DNA of 64,000 nucleotides from NCBI RefSeq assembly GCF_042664795.1, contig NZ_JBHTBN010000003.1, positions 319,246-383,245 on the forward strand, given 5' to 3'. Below are positions 9,037 through 18,633 of the stretch, one piece after another. This stretch comes from Jejudonia soesokkakensis (GTDB lineage Bacteria > Bacteroidota > Bacteroidia > Flavobacteriales > Flavobacteriaceae). The notes under the pieces are model-generated. The model was given only the letters and a program-made list of their open reading frames with translations. It searched no databases and was not told the origin of the DNA. Each line of letters starts with the position of its first letter. The stretch's first letter is position 1. Position numbers and translations under genes: made by a program.

Positions 9037-9113
9037 AGTATTCGAAAATTACGCTTTAAAGACGAACCAAATCGTTGGTTGTTTGTTAAATTTACGATTA
9101 TTTCAAAAAAGCT

Positions 9114-9821
9114 ATGAAAAATCTACTCATTGCCAGTACTTCTACCTTGTATGGCGGTTCCTATTTAGACTATTTAAAAGATGCTCTTTCAGTACTATTT
9201 TCTGAAACAGATAGAATCATTTTTATACCTTTTGCAAGACCTGGTGGCATTTCGCACGACGAATACACCTTAAAAGCTTCCGAAGTCTTTAAAAAAATTA
9301 ATAAAAAATTGATAGGCATTCACGAGTTTGAAAACCCGTTGGAAGCCCTTCAGCAGGCAAAAGGCATTTTTACGGGTGGCGGCAACACTTTTGTACTTGT
9401 TAATGAGTTATACAAACACAGTTTAATGCAACCCCTTAGAGAAGCGATTTTTAACGGACTTCCGTATTTAGGGACTAGTGCTGGAAGCAATATTTGTGGT
9501 GTAAGCATGCAAACAACCAACGATATGCCAATCGTATATCCACCTTCATTCAAAACGTTAGGTGTAATTCCGTTTAATATCAATCCGCATTATTTGGATC
9601 CAATTTCTGGCACCAAACATATGGGGGAAACACGTGAAACGAGAATTAAAGAATTTCATACCCAGCATACTGTCCCGGTGGTTGGACTTCGCGAAGGAAG
9701 TTGGTTTCGGGTTCAAGGCGATTCCATAATCTTACATGGAAACGTAACTGCCCGTGTTTTTGAGCAGGAAAAAGATGCGTATGAGATAAATCCAGGGACT
9801 AATTTGCAGACTATTTTTTAG
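9114..9821 (+). CDS. pepE: dipeptidase PepE (alpha-aspartyl dipeptidase, family S51)
   Basis: Cytoplasmic serine peptidase that cleaves Asp-X dipeptides; 235 aa matches the family. The class-I-glutaminase-like fold shows GGGNTF (oxyanion loop) and the nucleophile in GTSAGSN at about residue 120, with the conserved NPHYLD segment behind it. The last 11 bp overlap the 3' end of the convergent GNAT gene. It is divergent from the two carboxypeptidase-like genes. Confidence 0.88.
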   Translation: MKNLLIASTSTLYGGSYLDYLKDALSVLFSETDRIIFIPFARPGGISHDEYTLKASEVFKKINKKLIGIHEFENPLEALQQAKGIFTGGGNTFVLVNELYKHSLMQPLREAIFNGLPYLGTSAGSNICGVSMQTTNDMPIVYPPSFKTLGVIPFNINPHYLDPISGTKHMGETRETRIKEFHTQHTVPVVGLREGSWFRVQGDSIILHGNVTARVFEQEKDAYEINPGTNLQTIF

Positions 9822-10245
9822 AAATATCTTTTACAAAATGGTAGCCTTTAGCTGCAAATCCGTGATTGTAATAGAACTTGTGTGAAGGAAAATTATGCAC
9901 ATAGGTATTTAACTCAACCCATGCTCCTCCTCGTTTTTCTGCATATTCATATACATATTCCATTAGTCTTTTTCCAATGCCTTTGTTGCGGTGACTTTCC
10001 AGTACGATGACGTGGTCCATTTCTACACTTCTCCCAGCATAGTGGCGGGTTTGATACCAAAGTCCGCAGCACCCTATTAACATATCCTCGTCATAGATCC
10101 CAACACATTCATAATTTTGCTGTGCCATTTCTTGAACTCGTTCTTTTAGCAGCTCTTCGGAAACTTTTTCCTCACCAAGAATACGAAGTAAGGGAATAAT
10201 GCAATCGATTTCTGAAGCCGGAATAATACGAAACAGTTCACTCAT
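9811..10245 (-). CDS. GNAT-family N-acetyltransferase
   Basis: Acetyl-CoA-dependent transferase of 144 aa starting at MSELFRIIP. A TTG three codons upstream is possible but less likely. The acetyl-CoA pyrophosphate loop is HRNKGIGKRLMEYV, preceded by the VIVLESH β4 strand, with the C-terminal NFPSHKFYYNHGF typical of GNATs. Substrate unknown. It converges on and overlaps pepE by 11 bp. Confidence 0.83.
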   Translation of the reverse strand: MSELFRIIPASEIDCIIPLLRILGEEKVSEELLKERVQEMAQQNYECVGIYDEDMLIGCCGLWYQTRHYAGRSVEMDHVIVLESHRNKGIGKRLMEYVYEYAEKRGGAWVELNTYVHNFPSHKFYYNHGFAAKGYHFVKDISKK

Positions 10246-10289
10246 ATTTTTCAAAATAATGGTACTTTTATTGCAGACGAAGATACTAC

Positions 10290-11033
<744 letters not shown>

Positions 11034-11098
11034 CTTAGTTGAATAGAAGTCAATAATTAGCATTCCCGATTTCTCGGGTAGGCAAAAAAGATTTTAAG

Positions 11099-11860
11099 AT
11101 GAGAGGAAATTGGAAAGTTAGAATATTTATTGGTCTGGCCATCGTAGCTTTTGGACTTTTTAAATATTGTAGTCGTATGGAAGAAAATCCGTACACAGGA
11201 AATACGCAAGCGATTGCCTTGGATACCGAGGAGGAAATTGCTATTGGACTTGCCAATGCGCCTAAAATGATCGAAGAATATGGTGGTTTGTATCAAGATC
11301 AGCAACTACAAAGTTATATTGACATGGTGGGAAAGCGACTGGTAGACAATACAGTAGCTCGCAACTCTGAATATCAATACGACTTTCATTTATTGGCAGA
11401 ACCAGAAACCGTTAATGCGTTTGCTCTGCCTGGTGGACAAATTTTTATCACCTATGCACTATACTCAAAACTGGAGAATGAAGATCAGTTGGCCGGTGTG
11501 CTAGGGCACGAGATTGGTCATGTATTGGGTAGACACAGTAGTGAGCGAATTGCAGGCAGCGATGTATGGCAAACTGTTGCCCAGGGTGCCGAAGTTGCTG
11601 TAGGTGCTGGTGGAGCTTTGCAACAGTTAGGCATGAACACCTTATTAGGGAACGGTCGTGAGGACGAATTGGAAAGTGACGATCTGGGCGTTCGGTTTAT
11701 GATCAAAGCAGGTTATGAGCCTAGAGAAATGATTAAGGTAATGGAGATTCTAAAAGCAGCAGCAGGTCCTAATCGATTGCCAGAATTTAAAAGTTCACAT
11801 CCAGATCCTGAAAATCGAATTCAAAAAATTGAAGAGTCCATTGTAAAATATGGAGGGTAG
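11099..11860 (+). CDS. M48-family metalloprotease
   Basis: Membrane-anchored zinc protease of 253 aa. An N-terminal hydrophobic segment (about residues 8-22) is followed by a Cys, but the lipobox is not canonical, so anchor versus lipoprotein is open. The active site is GHEIGHVLGRHSSERI (HExxH), with the third ligand in DELESDDLG. It resembles the BepA/LoiP quality-control peptidases of the outer membrane. No TPR region follows, so it is the short single-domain form. Confidence 0.87.
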   Translation: MRGNWKVRIFIGLAIVAFGLFKYCSRMEENPYTGNTQAIALDTEEEIAIGLANAPKMIEEYGGLYQDQQLQSYIDMVGKRLVDNTVARNSEYQYDFHLLAEPETVNAFALPGGQIFITYALYSKLENEDQLAGVLGHEIGHVLGRHSSERIAGSDVWQTVAQGAEVAVGAGGALQQLGMNTLLGNGREDELESDDLGVRFMIKAGYEPREMIKVMEILKAAAGPNRLPEFKSSHPDPENRIQKIEESIVKYGG

Positions 11861-11908
11861 TTTATCCTTGAAACAAGATTGTGTATCCATAAGCTTAAGA
11901 CTAATTCT

Positions 11909-11917
11909 TACCTTTGC
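11909..11917 (+). promoter_or_regulatory. TAnnTTTG-type -7 element before gpmI
   Basis: TACCTTTGC matches the Bacteroidota -7 consensus. No TTG lies 17-23 bp upstream (nearest is 27 bp away). It ends 3 bp before the gpmI ATG, so if used the transcript would be essentially leaderless. It also argues against starting gpmI at 11879. Confidence 0.35.
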
Positions 11918-11920
11918 TAC

Positions 11921-13435
11921 ATGAACAAAAAAGTAGTACTCCTTATTCTTGATGGCTGGGGAGTGACCCAAAATAATGAAGTTTCAGCGGTGGCACAGGC
12001 CAATACTCCGTTTATTGATTCATTATATTCGAAATATCCACATGCAGAAATACTAACGCATGGCATGCACGTGGGCCTTCCGGAGGGACAAATGGGCAAT
12101 AGTGAAGTAGGCCATATGAATTTAGGAGCCGGACGAATCGTCTATCAGGATCTGGCAAAAGTTAATCTTGCAATCGAAAACAATACGCTTAAAGATGAGC
12201 AGGTTTTAAAAGATGCTTTTAGCTATGCAAAACAACATAATAAGAACATTCACTTTTTAGGCTTAGTATCAAATGGGGGTGTCCACTCGCATATTGACCA
12301 TATTAAAGGGTTGCTTACAGCAGCTCATGCTCAAGACCTGCAACATGTTTATGTACATGCATTTACAGACGGCCGTGATGTAGATCCTAAGTCTGGTGCT
12401 GGTTTTATAGAAGAACTCGAACAACATATGCAACAAACAACTGGCACAATTGCTTCAGTAATTGGGAGATATTATGCAATGGATCGTGATAAGCGCTGGG
12501 AACGTGTAAAAAGAGTGTTTGATCTACTTCGCTTCGGAAAAGGGACTCCTTCAGAAAATGCTTCAGAAAGTATTAGACAAAGTTATAGTGAAGGGATTAC
12601 AGACGAATTTATAGCGCCTATTTCTATTCAGAAAAACGGAAACCCAATCACAACCATTGAAGCAGATGATGTGGTCATTTTCTTTAATTTTCGAACAGAC
12701 CGAGGCAGACAACTTACCGATGTATTGACACAAAATGAGTATCCCGGATTTGAAATGAACACACTTCCACTCTATTTTGTGACCATGACCAATTATGATG
12801 ATTCCTTCGGAAACATTCACGTGATTTATGATAAAGAAAACTTAACCGAAACTCTTGGCGAAGTTTTGGAAAAATTTAATAAAACCCAGATTCGTATTGC
12901 TGAAACTGAAAAATACCCACACGTCACCTTTTTCTTTAATGGCGGAAGAGAAGAACCGTTTGTAGGTGAAAAGCGAATTTTATGTCCGTCGCCAAAAGTA
13001 GCCACCTATGATCTACAACCAGAAATGAGTGCCTATGAAATTCGAGATAAAATCATTCCGGAAATACGAGAAAAATCGGCTGATTTTATTTGTCTCAACT
13101 TCGCAAATCCAGATATGGTAGGCCATACAGGAGTATTTAAAGCAGCTATAAAAGCTTGCGAGACTGTAGATAGTTGCACAAAAAGCATTGTGGAAGTTGC
13201 ACTCGAAAATGAATATACGACTCTCATAATAGCAGATCATGGTAATAGCGAAACGATGCGAAATCCCGATGGCTCTCCAAATACAGCTCACACTACAAAT
13301 CCAGTTCCAATTATTTTAGTCGATAAAGAACTCAAAACAATAAATAATGGTATTTTAGGCGACATAGCACCAACGGTATTAAAATTGATGGGATTACCAC
13401 AACCCAAAACAATGACACAACAATCACTAATATAA
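11921..13435 (+). CDS. gpmI: 2,3-bisphosphoglycerate-independent phosphoglycerate mutase
   Basis: Interconverts 3- and 2-phosphoglycerate in glycolysis/gluconeogenesis; 504 aa, normal for iPGM. The start MNKKVVLLILDGWG is the conserved family N-terminus (DGWG binds Mn); the frame is open upstream to 11879 but that extension is not conserved-looking. The catalytic Ser is in GQMGNSEVGHMNLG, substrate residues in HAFTDGRDVDP, and the C-terminal metal motif is ADHGNSETMRNPDG. Cytoplasmic. The thioredoxin-like lipoprotein gene follows after 8 bp. Confidence 0.93.
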   Translation: MNKKVVLLILDGWGVTQNNEVSAVAQANTPFIDSLYSKYPHAEILTHGMHVGLPEGQMGNSEVGHMNLGAGRIVYQDLAKVNLAIENNTLKDEQVLKDAFSYAKQHNKNIHFLGLVSNGGVHSHIDHIKGLLTAAHAQDLQHVYVHAFTDGRDVDPKSGAGFIEELEQHMQQTTGTIASVIGRYYAMDRDKRWERVKRVFDLLRFGKGTPSENASESIRQSYSEGITDEFIAPISIQKNGNPITTIEADDVVIFFNFRTDRGRQLTDVLTQNEYPGFEMNTLPLYFVTMTNYDDSFGNIHVIYDKENLTETLGEVLEKFNKTQIRIAETEKYPHVTFFFNGGREEPFVGEKRILCPSPKVATYDLQPEMSAYEIRDKIIPEIREKSADFICLNFANPDMVGHTGVFKAAIKACETVDSCTKSIVEVALENEYTTLIIADHGNSETMRNPDGSPNTAHTTNPVPIILVDKELKTINNGILGDIAPTVLKLMGLPQPKTMTQQSLI

Positions 13436-13443
13436 CTGAAACT

Positions 13444-14085
13444 ATGAAAAAACTATTTATTCTATCGGTTGCAACTTTATTAGTTGCCTGTAATGGTACT
13501 AAAACTACTTCCGAAACAACCTCGGAAACTACAACGACTTCAGAAACTACGACTGAAACAAACACTACTAATGATACGTCAATTCCATCAACTGGCGGTG
13601 GCATTTATGAACCTTTAAATCAGACTGTACCTGATGATGAAGATACTGTAATTTTACAAGGAAAAGTCAATCGAGAAGGCTTTCAAATGGAACCGTTTAA
13701 TAGCTGGTTTACTGAAAATTTTAAAGATTACGTTGTTGATGAAACAACTTTAGAAATGCTAAAACCTTTACTAGATGACATTAAAATAAAGGCTTTTATG
13801 GGAACCTGGTGTGAAGACAGCCAACGAGAAGTCCCTGCATTTTATAAAATTTTAGATGCTGCTAATTATGACTATGATAGCATGGACATTATTGCAATGT
13901 CTCGTCAAAAAGACACTCCTGCTCAATATGAAAAAGGCTACAATATTATGCACGTTCCTACTTTTATATTCTATCGAGACGGCAAAGAAATTGGTCGTTT
14001 TGTAGAATATGCCAGAGAGACTTTGGAAAAAGATATGTATGCGATTTTGAGTGGTGCAGAGTATAAACATTCTTACGAAGACTAA
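13444..14085 (+). CDS. thioredoxin-like lipoprotein with Thr/Ser/Glu-rich linker
   Basis: 213 aa. A lipoprotein signal ends in the lipobox LVAC (Cys16). Residues ~20-45 are a low-complexity linker built from TSETT-like repeats. From ~85 on there is a thioredoxin-fold domain: the active-site region reads GTWCEDSQ (C123), i.e. CxxS with a single Cys in place of CxxC, and the cis-Pro loop is MHVPTFIFY. A lone Cys fits a peroxidase-like or mixed-disulfide role rather than dithiol exchange (inference). Membrane-anchored, probably in the periplasm. Confidence 0.8.
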   Translation: MKKLFILSVATLLVACNGTKTTSETTSETTTTSETTTETNTTNDTSIPSTGGGIYEPLNQTVPDDEDTVILQGKVNREGFQMEPFNSWFTENFKDYVVDETTLEMLKPLLDDIKIKAFMGTWCEDSQREVPAFYKILDAANYDYDSMDIIAMSRQKDTPAQYEKGYNIMHVPTFIFYRDGKEIGRFVEYARETLEKDMYAILSGAEYKHSYED

Positions 14086-14126
14086 TACTTTCCTATCGTA
14101 CGAATTCTTTGTAATTTTGGCGTTCT

Positions 14127-14531
14127 ATGAAGAACGAAACCTATACTATAGCGGTAGATTTTGATGGCACCATTGTCGAGGACGAATATCCTGGAATAGG
14201 GAAACCTATAATTTTTGCATTTGATACGTTAAAAAAACTCCAAGAAGAAGGACATCGACTCATTTTATGGACCTATCGAAATGGCAAAGCCTTAGACGAA
14301 GCGATTGCCTTTTGTAAAGAAAATGGAATTACATTCTACACGGTAAACAAAAGTTTCCCCGAAGAAGAATTTGATCCAAAATATAGCCGAAAGATTAATG
14401 CTGATTACTTTATAGACGATCGTAATATTGGCGGATTAAAAGGTTGGGGGGAGGTTTACCAATTACTAATTGGTGAAAAAACTCCGAATCTTACCCCCAA
14501 ACCCAAAAAGAAAAGCTGGTTTTCCCTCTAA
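14127..14531 (+). CDS. HAD-family hydrolase, BT0820-like
   Basis: Small haloacid-dehalogenase-type phosphatase of 134 aa. Motif I is VDFDGTIVEDEYPGIG at residues ~10-25, motif II the LWTYRNGK segment, and the acidic motif IV is YFIDDRNIGG. No cap domain, which suits the compact BT0820 type of Bacteroidota. Substrate unknown. It lies 9 bp upstream of map and is probably co-transcribed with it. Confidence 0.82.
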   Translation: MKNETYTIAVDFDGTIVEDEYPGIGKPIIFAFDTLKKLQEEGHRLILWTYRNGKALDEAIAFCKENGITFYTVNKSFPEEEFDPKYSRKINADYFIDDRNIGGLKGWGEVYQLLIGEKTPNLTPKPKKKSWFSL

Positions 14532-14540
14532 GTAAGCACT

Positions 14541-15353
14541 ATGATTATACCTAAGACACGCGAAGAAATTGAGTTAATGCGCGAAGCGGCTCTCGTAGTA
14601 TCCAAAACTCTTGGGATGCTTGCCAAAGAAGTAAAACCTGGAGTTACTACAAATCAGCTAAATGACATGGCCGAAGAATACATACGAGCGCAAGATGCTA
14701 TTCCTGGGTTTTTGGGTTTGTACGACTGCCCTTCTACCTTATTAACTAGTGTGAATGAAGCAGTTGTTCATGGATTGCCTACAAATATTCCACTAAAGGA
14801 GGGAGATATTGTTGCAATCGATTGTGGCGCCATTAAGCACGGATTTTACGGTGATCATGCTTACACATTTGAAATTGGAGAAGTTAACGCTGAAACCAAG
14901 AAATTACTTCAGGTGACTAAAGAATCGCTATATGTGGGGATTCGCGAGTTTAAAGCTGGAAATCGTGTAGGCGACGTAGGCTTTGCTATTCAGAATTATT
15001 GTGAGAACCATGGCTACGGTGTGGTACGAGAGTTGGTGGGTCACGGGTTAGGACGCAAGATGCACGAAGATCCTGAAATGCCAAATTATGGACGCAGAGG
15101 TCGTGGTAAAAAATTTGTTGAGGGAATGACCGTGGCGATCGAACCCATGATAAATTTAGGAACTCGTAGGATCAGTCAGTTGGCAGATGGATGGACCATT
15201 GTGACTCAGGATAAAAAACCCAGCGCACATTTTGAACATGATGTAGCCTTGATTGATGGCAAACCACACTTACTTTCTACTTTTGATTATATCTATGAAG
15301 CTTTAGGGATTGAAAGTAATGAAGAGGATGAGTTTCGCAGAAAGAAATCTTAG
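14541..15353 (+). CDS. map: type I methionine aminopeptidase
   Basis: Removes the N-terminal Met of nascent proteins; 270 aa is the usual size. The dinuclear metal ligands are visible: Asp in AIDCGAIKHG, Asp in FYGDHAYTF, His in VGHGLGRKMHEDP, Glu in AIEPMINLG and Glu in FEHDVALI. Cytoplasmic. The next gene starts on the base after its stop, so the HAD, map and methyltransferase genes form a likely operon. Confidence 0.93.
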   Translation: MIIPKTREEIELMREAALVVSKTLGMLAKEVKPGVTTNQLNDMAEEYIRAQDAIPGFLGLYDCPSTLLTSVNEAVVHGLPTNIPLKEGDIVAIDCGAIKHGFYGDHAYTFEIGEVNAETKKLLQVTKESLYVGIREFKAGNRVGDVGFAIQNYCENHGYGVVRELVGHGLGRKMHEDPEMPNYGRRGRGKKFVEGMTVAIEPMINLGTRRISQLADGWTIVTQDKKPSAHFEHDVALIDGKPHLLSTFDYIYEALGIESNEEDEFRRKKS

Positions 15354-16121
15354 ATGCAAAAACTATTTAAATTTTTTCTGAATTTAATCCCACGACCCGT
15401 CCTTATCAGGTTGAGTTATGTAATTCGTCCATTTGTAGCATTTTTTTTACGTGGAAACAAATACACAGATCCTATCGACGGAAGGTCTTTCAGAAAATTT
15501 TTACCCTACGGTTACGAGAATGTTAGGGAGAATGTCTTATCACCAAGTACGCTTTCTTTAGAACGCCATAGATTATTCTGGCTGTATCTTACTAATGAAA
15601 CCGACTTCTTTTCAGCATCTAAAAAACTACTCCATTTTGCACCCGAACAAGCTTTCTTAAAACGCTTCAGAAAACTGCAACATGTTGACTACACAACAAC
15701 CGATCTCAACTCGCCTATCGCCGATGTGAAAGCAGATATTTGTAAGCTTCCTTTTAAAGACAATAGCTTTGACATTATTTTTTGCAATCATGTCTTAGAG
15801 CACATTCCAGATGATACCAAAGCGATGCAAGAATTATATCGGGTATTAGCGCCTGGCGGAATGGCCATTCTTCAAGTGCCGTTAGAGAATGATAGAGCGA
15901 AAACGTTTGAAGATGACACCATCACAGATCCTAAAGAACGTGCTGCAATTTTTGGTCAGTACGATCATGTACGTATCTACGGAATGGATTATTTTGATAA
16001 ACTTAGAAGTGTTGGTTTTACAGTAGAAGCAGTTGATTATACCGCTACGCTTTCCGAAGAGAAAATAAACGAATATCGTCTCGCAAAAGGTGAGTTATTA
16101 CCTGTTTGTAGAAAAAATTAA
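15354..16121 (+). CDS. class I SAM-dependent methyltransferase
   Basis: 255 aa. Residues 1-60 are a basic, partly hydrophobic N-terminal region. The methyltransferase core begins near residue 85 with LLHFAPEQAFLKRF in place of the usual GxGxG motif, then YTTTDLNSP and a typical Methyltransf_11 block (FDIIFCNHVLEHIPDD, LYRVLAPGGMAILQVP). The atypical motif I belongs to a family often found in Bacteroidota. Substrate unknown. The stop overlaps the apbE 3' end by 4 bp (convergent). Confidence 0.8.
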   Translation: MQKLFKFFLNLIPRPVLIRLSYVIRPFVAFFLRGNKYTDPIDGRSFRKFLPYGYENVRENVLSPSTLSLERHRLFWLYLTNETDFFSASKKLLHFAPEQAFLKRFRKLQHVDYTTTDLNSPIADVKADICKLPFKDNSFDIIFCNHVLEHIPDDTKAMQELYRVLAPGGMAILQVPLENDRAKTFEDDTITDPKERAAIFGQYDHVRIYGMDYFDKLRSVGFTVEAVDYTATLSEEKINEYRLAKGELLPVCRKN

Positions 16122-17128
16122 TCCAACAAAAATTCCTTCATACCCTCAGTGCTATAGACCTGCGGAATATTCCCCGAATCATTATAAGTAAGATAGGCTT
16201 CAACTCCGTCCAATTTTTCTAGTAATGCCTTGGATTTTTCAAATCCCATAGCCATAAAGGTCGTAGCATAGGCATCGGCTTCTATACACGTTTTAGCAAT
16301 CACAGTCGCACTCGTCACATCGCTTTGTTCGGCTTTTCCCGTCAACGGATTTATGGTATGTACATATTTCTTTCCTGAAAGTGTATCCATTCGAAACTTT
16401 CGATAGTTCCCAGAAGAGGCCATCGCGCTATTTTGAAGGCTAATTCTTGCGGTGTACTTTCGGTTTTCCAAATCAGATTCGGGACTTTCAATTCCAGCAA
16501 TCCAAAAAGCATCTTTGTCTAGATTTTTTCCCTTAGCCAGTAGCTCACCGCCTAGCTCTATCACATAATTTTCGATATTATTTTTGTCGAGTAGTTCACC
16601 TATCAAGTCTATTCCGTAGCCCTTTGCAATCGCATTAAAGTCAAAATAGATATTAGTATTTTCCTTAGTGATTGTTCCATCGCTATTGAGTTTAACTTTA
16701 CTGAAACCTACTATTTGTCGCAGCGAATCTAAAGTGGTTGAATCAATCTCTTTAATTGGCTTTGTATCTCCAAATCCGTACGCATTACGTAATACCCCGA
16801 TGGTTGGGTCAAAATACCCTTCAGATGTTTGATATACAATTTCTGAAACCCGATACACTTCCTTAAAGATGTTATCGACTTGAATGGTTGAATCGCCTGC
16901 GTTAATTTTTGAAATATCACTTTGTGGCATATACGTACTTACCGATTTATTGACCTTGTAAAAAACTGAGTCCAAAGCTTGTTCTAACTCGATAGTTTCC
17001 GAAGCATAATACTGAATGGTATAAGTCGTTCCAAACGCATCCCCTTGAAGTACGTTCAATGAAGTAGCTTCTTCTTTGCAAGATGCCAAGCTTACAAAGA
17101 CCATTAGAAAAAAGATTTTCTTTAGCAT
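16118..17128 (-). CDS. apbE: FAD:protein FMN transferase ApbE (lipoprotein)
   Basis: Transfers FMN from FAD to a Thr of target flavoproteins such as NqrB and NqrC. 336 aa from the ATG at 17128, which gives a lipoprotein signal with lipobox LASC; the frame is open upstream but that part overlaps the preceding gene. Family motifs: DFNAIAKGYGIDLIGELL, VIELGGELLAKG, AMASSGNYRKF, HTINPLTGKA and the metal site EADAYATTFMAMG. Anchored in the periplasm, where Nqr flavinylation occurs. It lies downstream of nqrF on the same strand but is separated from it by the DUF6090 block. Confidence 0.92.
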   Translation of the reverse strand: MLKKIFFLMVFVSLASCKEEATSLNVLQGDAFGTTYTIQYYASETIELEQALDSVFYKVNKSVSTYMPQSDISKINAGDSTIQVDNIFKEVYRVSEIVYQTSEGYFDPTIGVLRNAYGFGDTKPIKEIDSTTLDSLRQIVGFSKVKLNSDGTITKENTNIYFDFNAIAKGYGIDLIGELLDKNNIENYVIELGGELLAKGKNLDKDAFWIAGIESPESDLENRKYTARISLQNSAMASSGNYRKFRMDTLSGKKYVHTINPLTGKAEQSDVTSATVIAKTCIEADAYATTFMAMGFEKSKALLEKLDGVEAYLTYNDSGNIPQVYSTEGMKEFLLD

Positions 17129-17129
17129 T

Positions 17130-17492
17130 TTATTTAATTTGTTGAAGTCCGTTGTACACCATGGTATAGTCTTCATCTTTTAGCACTGGTTTTGCGTAAT
17201 CGGTTCCGTGTCCCAGACCAACACCTGCATAATACGTTTTTGCTTCGTGGGAGTCTGCATGTTTTTTTATTGTCTCCATAAATACAGGATCATAGACATT
17301 AGCATCCTTGGGATAACGAACGGCACGAACAATCACAAAATGTAATTCTTTGTCTTTAAGTCCTACAAACTGAGGATCTCTTTTTAACTTCGAATTTACA
17401 CCCAAAAATTCAAATCCGTTGGCCTTCATATCTTCTCCTACAATATTCATTGCCAGATTGTGTAATTCTTGTTCGTTAAGTTCTTTTGCCAT
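17130..17492 (-). CDS. small conserved Bacteroidota protein linked to apbE
   Basis: 120 aa, soluble, no signal. Central region with LKRDPQFVGLKDKELHFVIVRAVRYP and a C-terminal AGVGLGHGTDYAKPVLKDEDY. I do not recognise a catalytic motif. I recall similar small proteins sitting beside nqr/apbE, sometimes carrying NqrF-like names, but there is no ferredoxin or FAD motif here. The ATG overlaps the stop of a decayed DUF4846 gene (TAATG), and apbE begins 1 bp after its stop, so the three were built as one operon. Function unknown. Confidence 0.72.
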   Translation of the reverse strand: MAKELNEQELHNLAMNIVGEDMKANGFEFLGVNSKLKRDPQFVGLKDKELHFVIVRAVRYPKDANVYDPVFMETIKKHADSHEAKTYYAGVGLGHGTDYAKPVLKDEDYTMVYNGLQQIK

Positions 17493-17758
17493 TAATTGAA
17501 GCGTATAAATTTTATTTCATTAAAATAGTACGTGGGAATTTCTAGATAGGCTCCTATTTTTAAAGAATACCACGGATTGATCTTTGAATCATTCAAATTT
17601 TTAAGCATATGTACACTTTGAGCCGGTGTATTTCCCTGTGCTAAAATAAACAAAATTTCGCCTTTTTTGTTTTGGTTCTATTGATATTAAGCCCGCATTC
17701 TTAAAAGTGCATCTGCACATTGTTGGAAACCATTTGAAAGCACAGCAACTTCCAGTAC
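17492..17758 (-). pseudogene. remnant of a DUF4846-domain gene
   Basis: Reading the minus strand in one frame gives 89 codons. A first block, FQQCADALLRMRA, matches the DUF4846 motif QQCADAxxRLRAEY. Two stops follow (TAA at 17689-17687 exactly at the expected Glu, TAG at 17680-17678). Then comes the C-terminal DUF4846 block, ILFILAQGNTPAQSVHMLKN and NPWYSL. The roughly 130 residues normally between these blocks are missing. The real terminal TAA overlaps the ATG of the next gene. An upstream stretch in another frame (about 17760-17825) may be further N-terminal debris. DUF4846 assignment is from memory of the family motifs. Confidence 0.7.
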
Positions 17759-17818
17759 CTACAACGCCCGTATACCTAATTTCTTCGCACCGGTTGAACA
17801 ATAGCTTTCTTTGTTTTG

Positions 17819-17848
17819 TTGTGACAATCAATTATTTATGTATTTTTA
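17819..17848 (+). promoter_or_regulatory. promoter of the DUF6090 array
   Basis: TTG (17819-17821), a 19-bp spacer, then TATTTTTA (17841-17848) fits the Bacteroidota TTG-N17-23-TAnnTTTG pattern with only the last base off. The predicted start of transcription is about 15 bp before the first array ATG (17869). No other promoter of this quality was seen inside the array. Confidence 0.6.
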
Positions 17849-17868
17849 GCACTACCAACTAACCAACC

Positions 17869-18633
17869 ATGATTAAATTCTTCCGAAAAATACGGCAACG
17901 CCTTATTTCAGAAAACAAGTTTTCAAAATATCTACTCTACGCTATTGGCGAAATCCTTTTAGTAGTCATCGGGATTTTGATTGCGCTTCAAATTAATAAT
18001 TGGAATGAAAACCGAAAATCTAACCTACAAGAACGAAATGCTTTAAACAATATTCATCGCGATTTTTTAAAAAACAAAGAATTATTAGAAGAAATAAAAC
18101 ACAATACGCAACTAATAATGATTTCTGGAGTACAAATTCTTAATCATACAGGTAGTAAAGAAGGCCCAGGCACAGAGAACAAGTTTAACGCATGGTTAAA
18201 TGAACTTTACAACAGCGCACCATATTACCCACAAAATGGCTTTTTAGAAGATTTATTGAGTAGTGGAAAACTAAGCATATTTAAAAATGCAGAGTTAAGA
18301 AACTTATTGTCTTCATGGAAACCAGAAGTTGAAATTTTAGAAGAAGGATTTATTACTGTCGATAAAAATGAAGATATTTTAAACGTCTATATTCTTAAAA
18401 ATGGGAGTTGGTTGAATGCTGATCAAGTCGATAGGAATACTAGGAATATTAAATTTCCACCATCAGGTTTTAAGGTAGATAATAGAGATTTATTAAAAGC
18501 CCTAGAGTTCGAAAATTTAGTTGAAAACTTAGTGATAGCGGCAGATAGTTATTATTCATCGCAAAAAAAGGCAGATAAACTATTGGAGGACATAATCGCC
18601 TTGTTAGAAATCGAAATTCAAAAAAATCAATGA
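17869..18633 (+). CDS. DUF6090-family membrane protein, array copy 1
   Basis: 254 aa. Basic N-terminus (MIKFFRKIRQRLISENKF), transmembrane helix at about residues 23-42 ending ALQINNWN, then ~205 residues predicted outside the cytoplasm by the positive-inside rule. The family motif reads LLSSGKLSIFKNAELRNLL near residue 127 and is followed by SSW. First gene after the array promoter; its TGA overlaps the next ATG (ATGA). Body type resembles copies 4, 7 and 8 (an NHTG segment parallels KHTG of copy 8). No enzyme motif. Function unknown. Confidence 0.85.
   Translation: MIKFFRKIRQRLISENKFSKYLLYAIGEILLVVIGILIALQINNWNENRKSNLQERNALNNIHRDFLKNKELLEEIKHNTQLIMISGVQILNHTGSKEGPGTENKFNAWLNELYNSAPYYPQNGFLEDLLSSGKLSIFKNAELRNLLSSWKPEVEILEEGFITVDKNEDILNVYILKNGSWLNADQVDRNTRNIKFPPSGFKVDNRDLLKALEFENLVENLVIAADSYYSSQKKADKLLEDIIALLEIEIQKNQ

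Noticed and set aside
17601..17831. 76-codon open frame on the minus strand
   Set aside because: Its translation has no family look, and it runs out of frame through the DUF4846 remnant; it is an accidental frame of the pseudogene.
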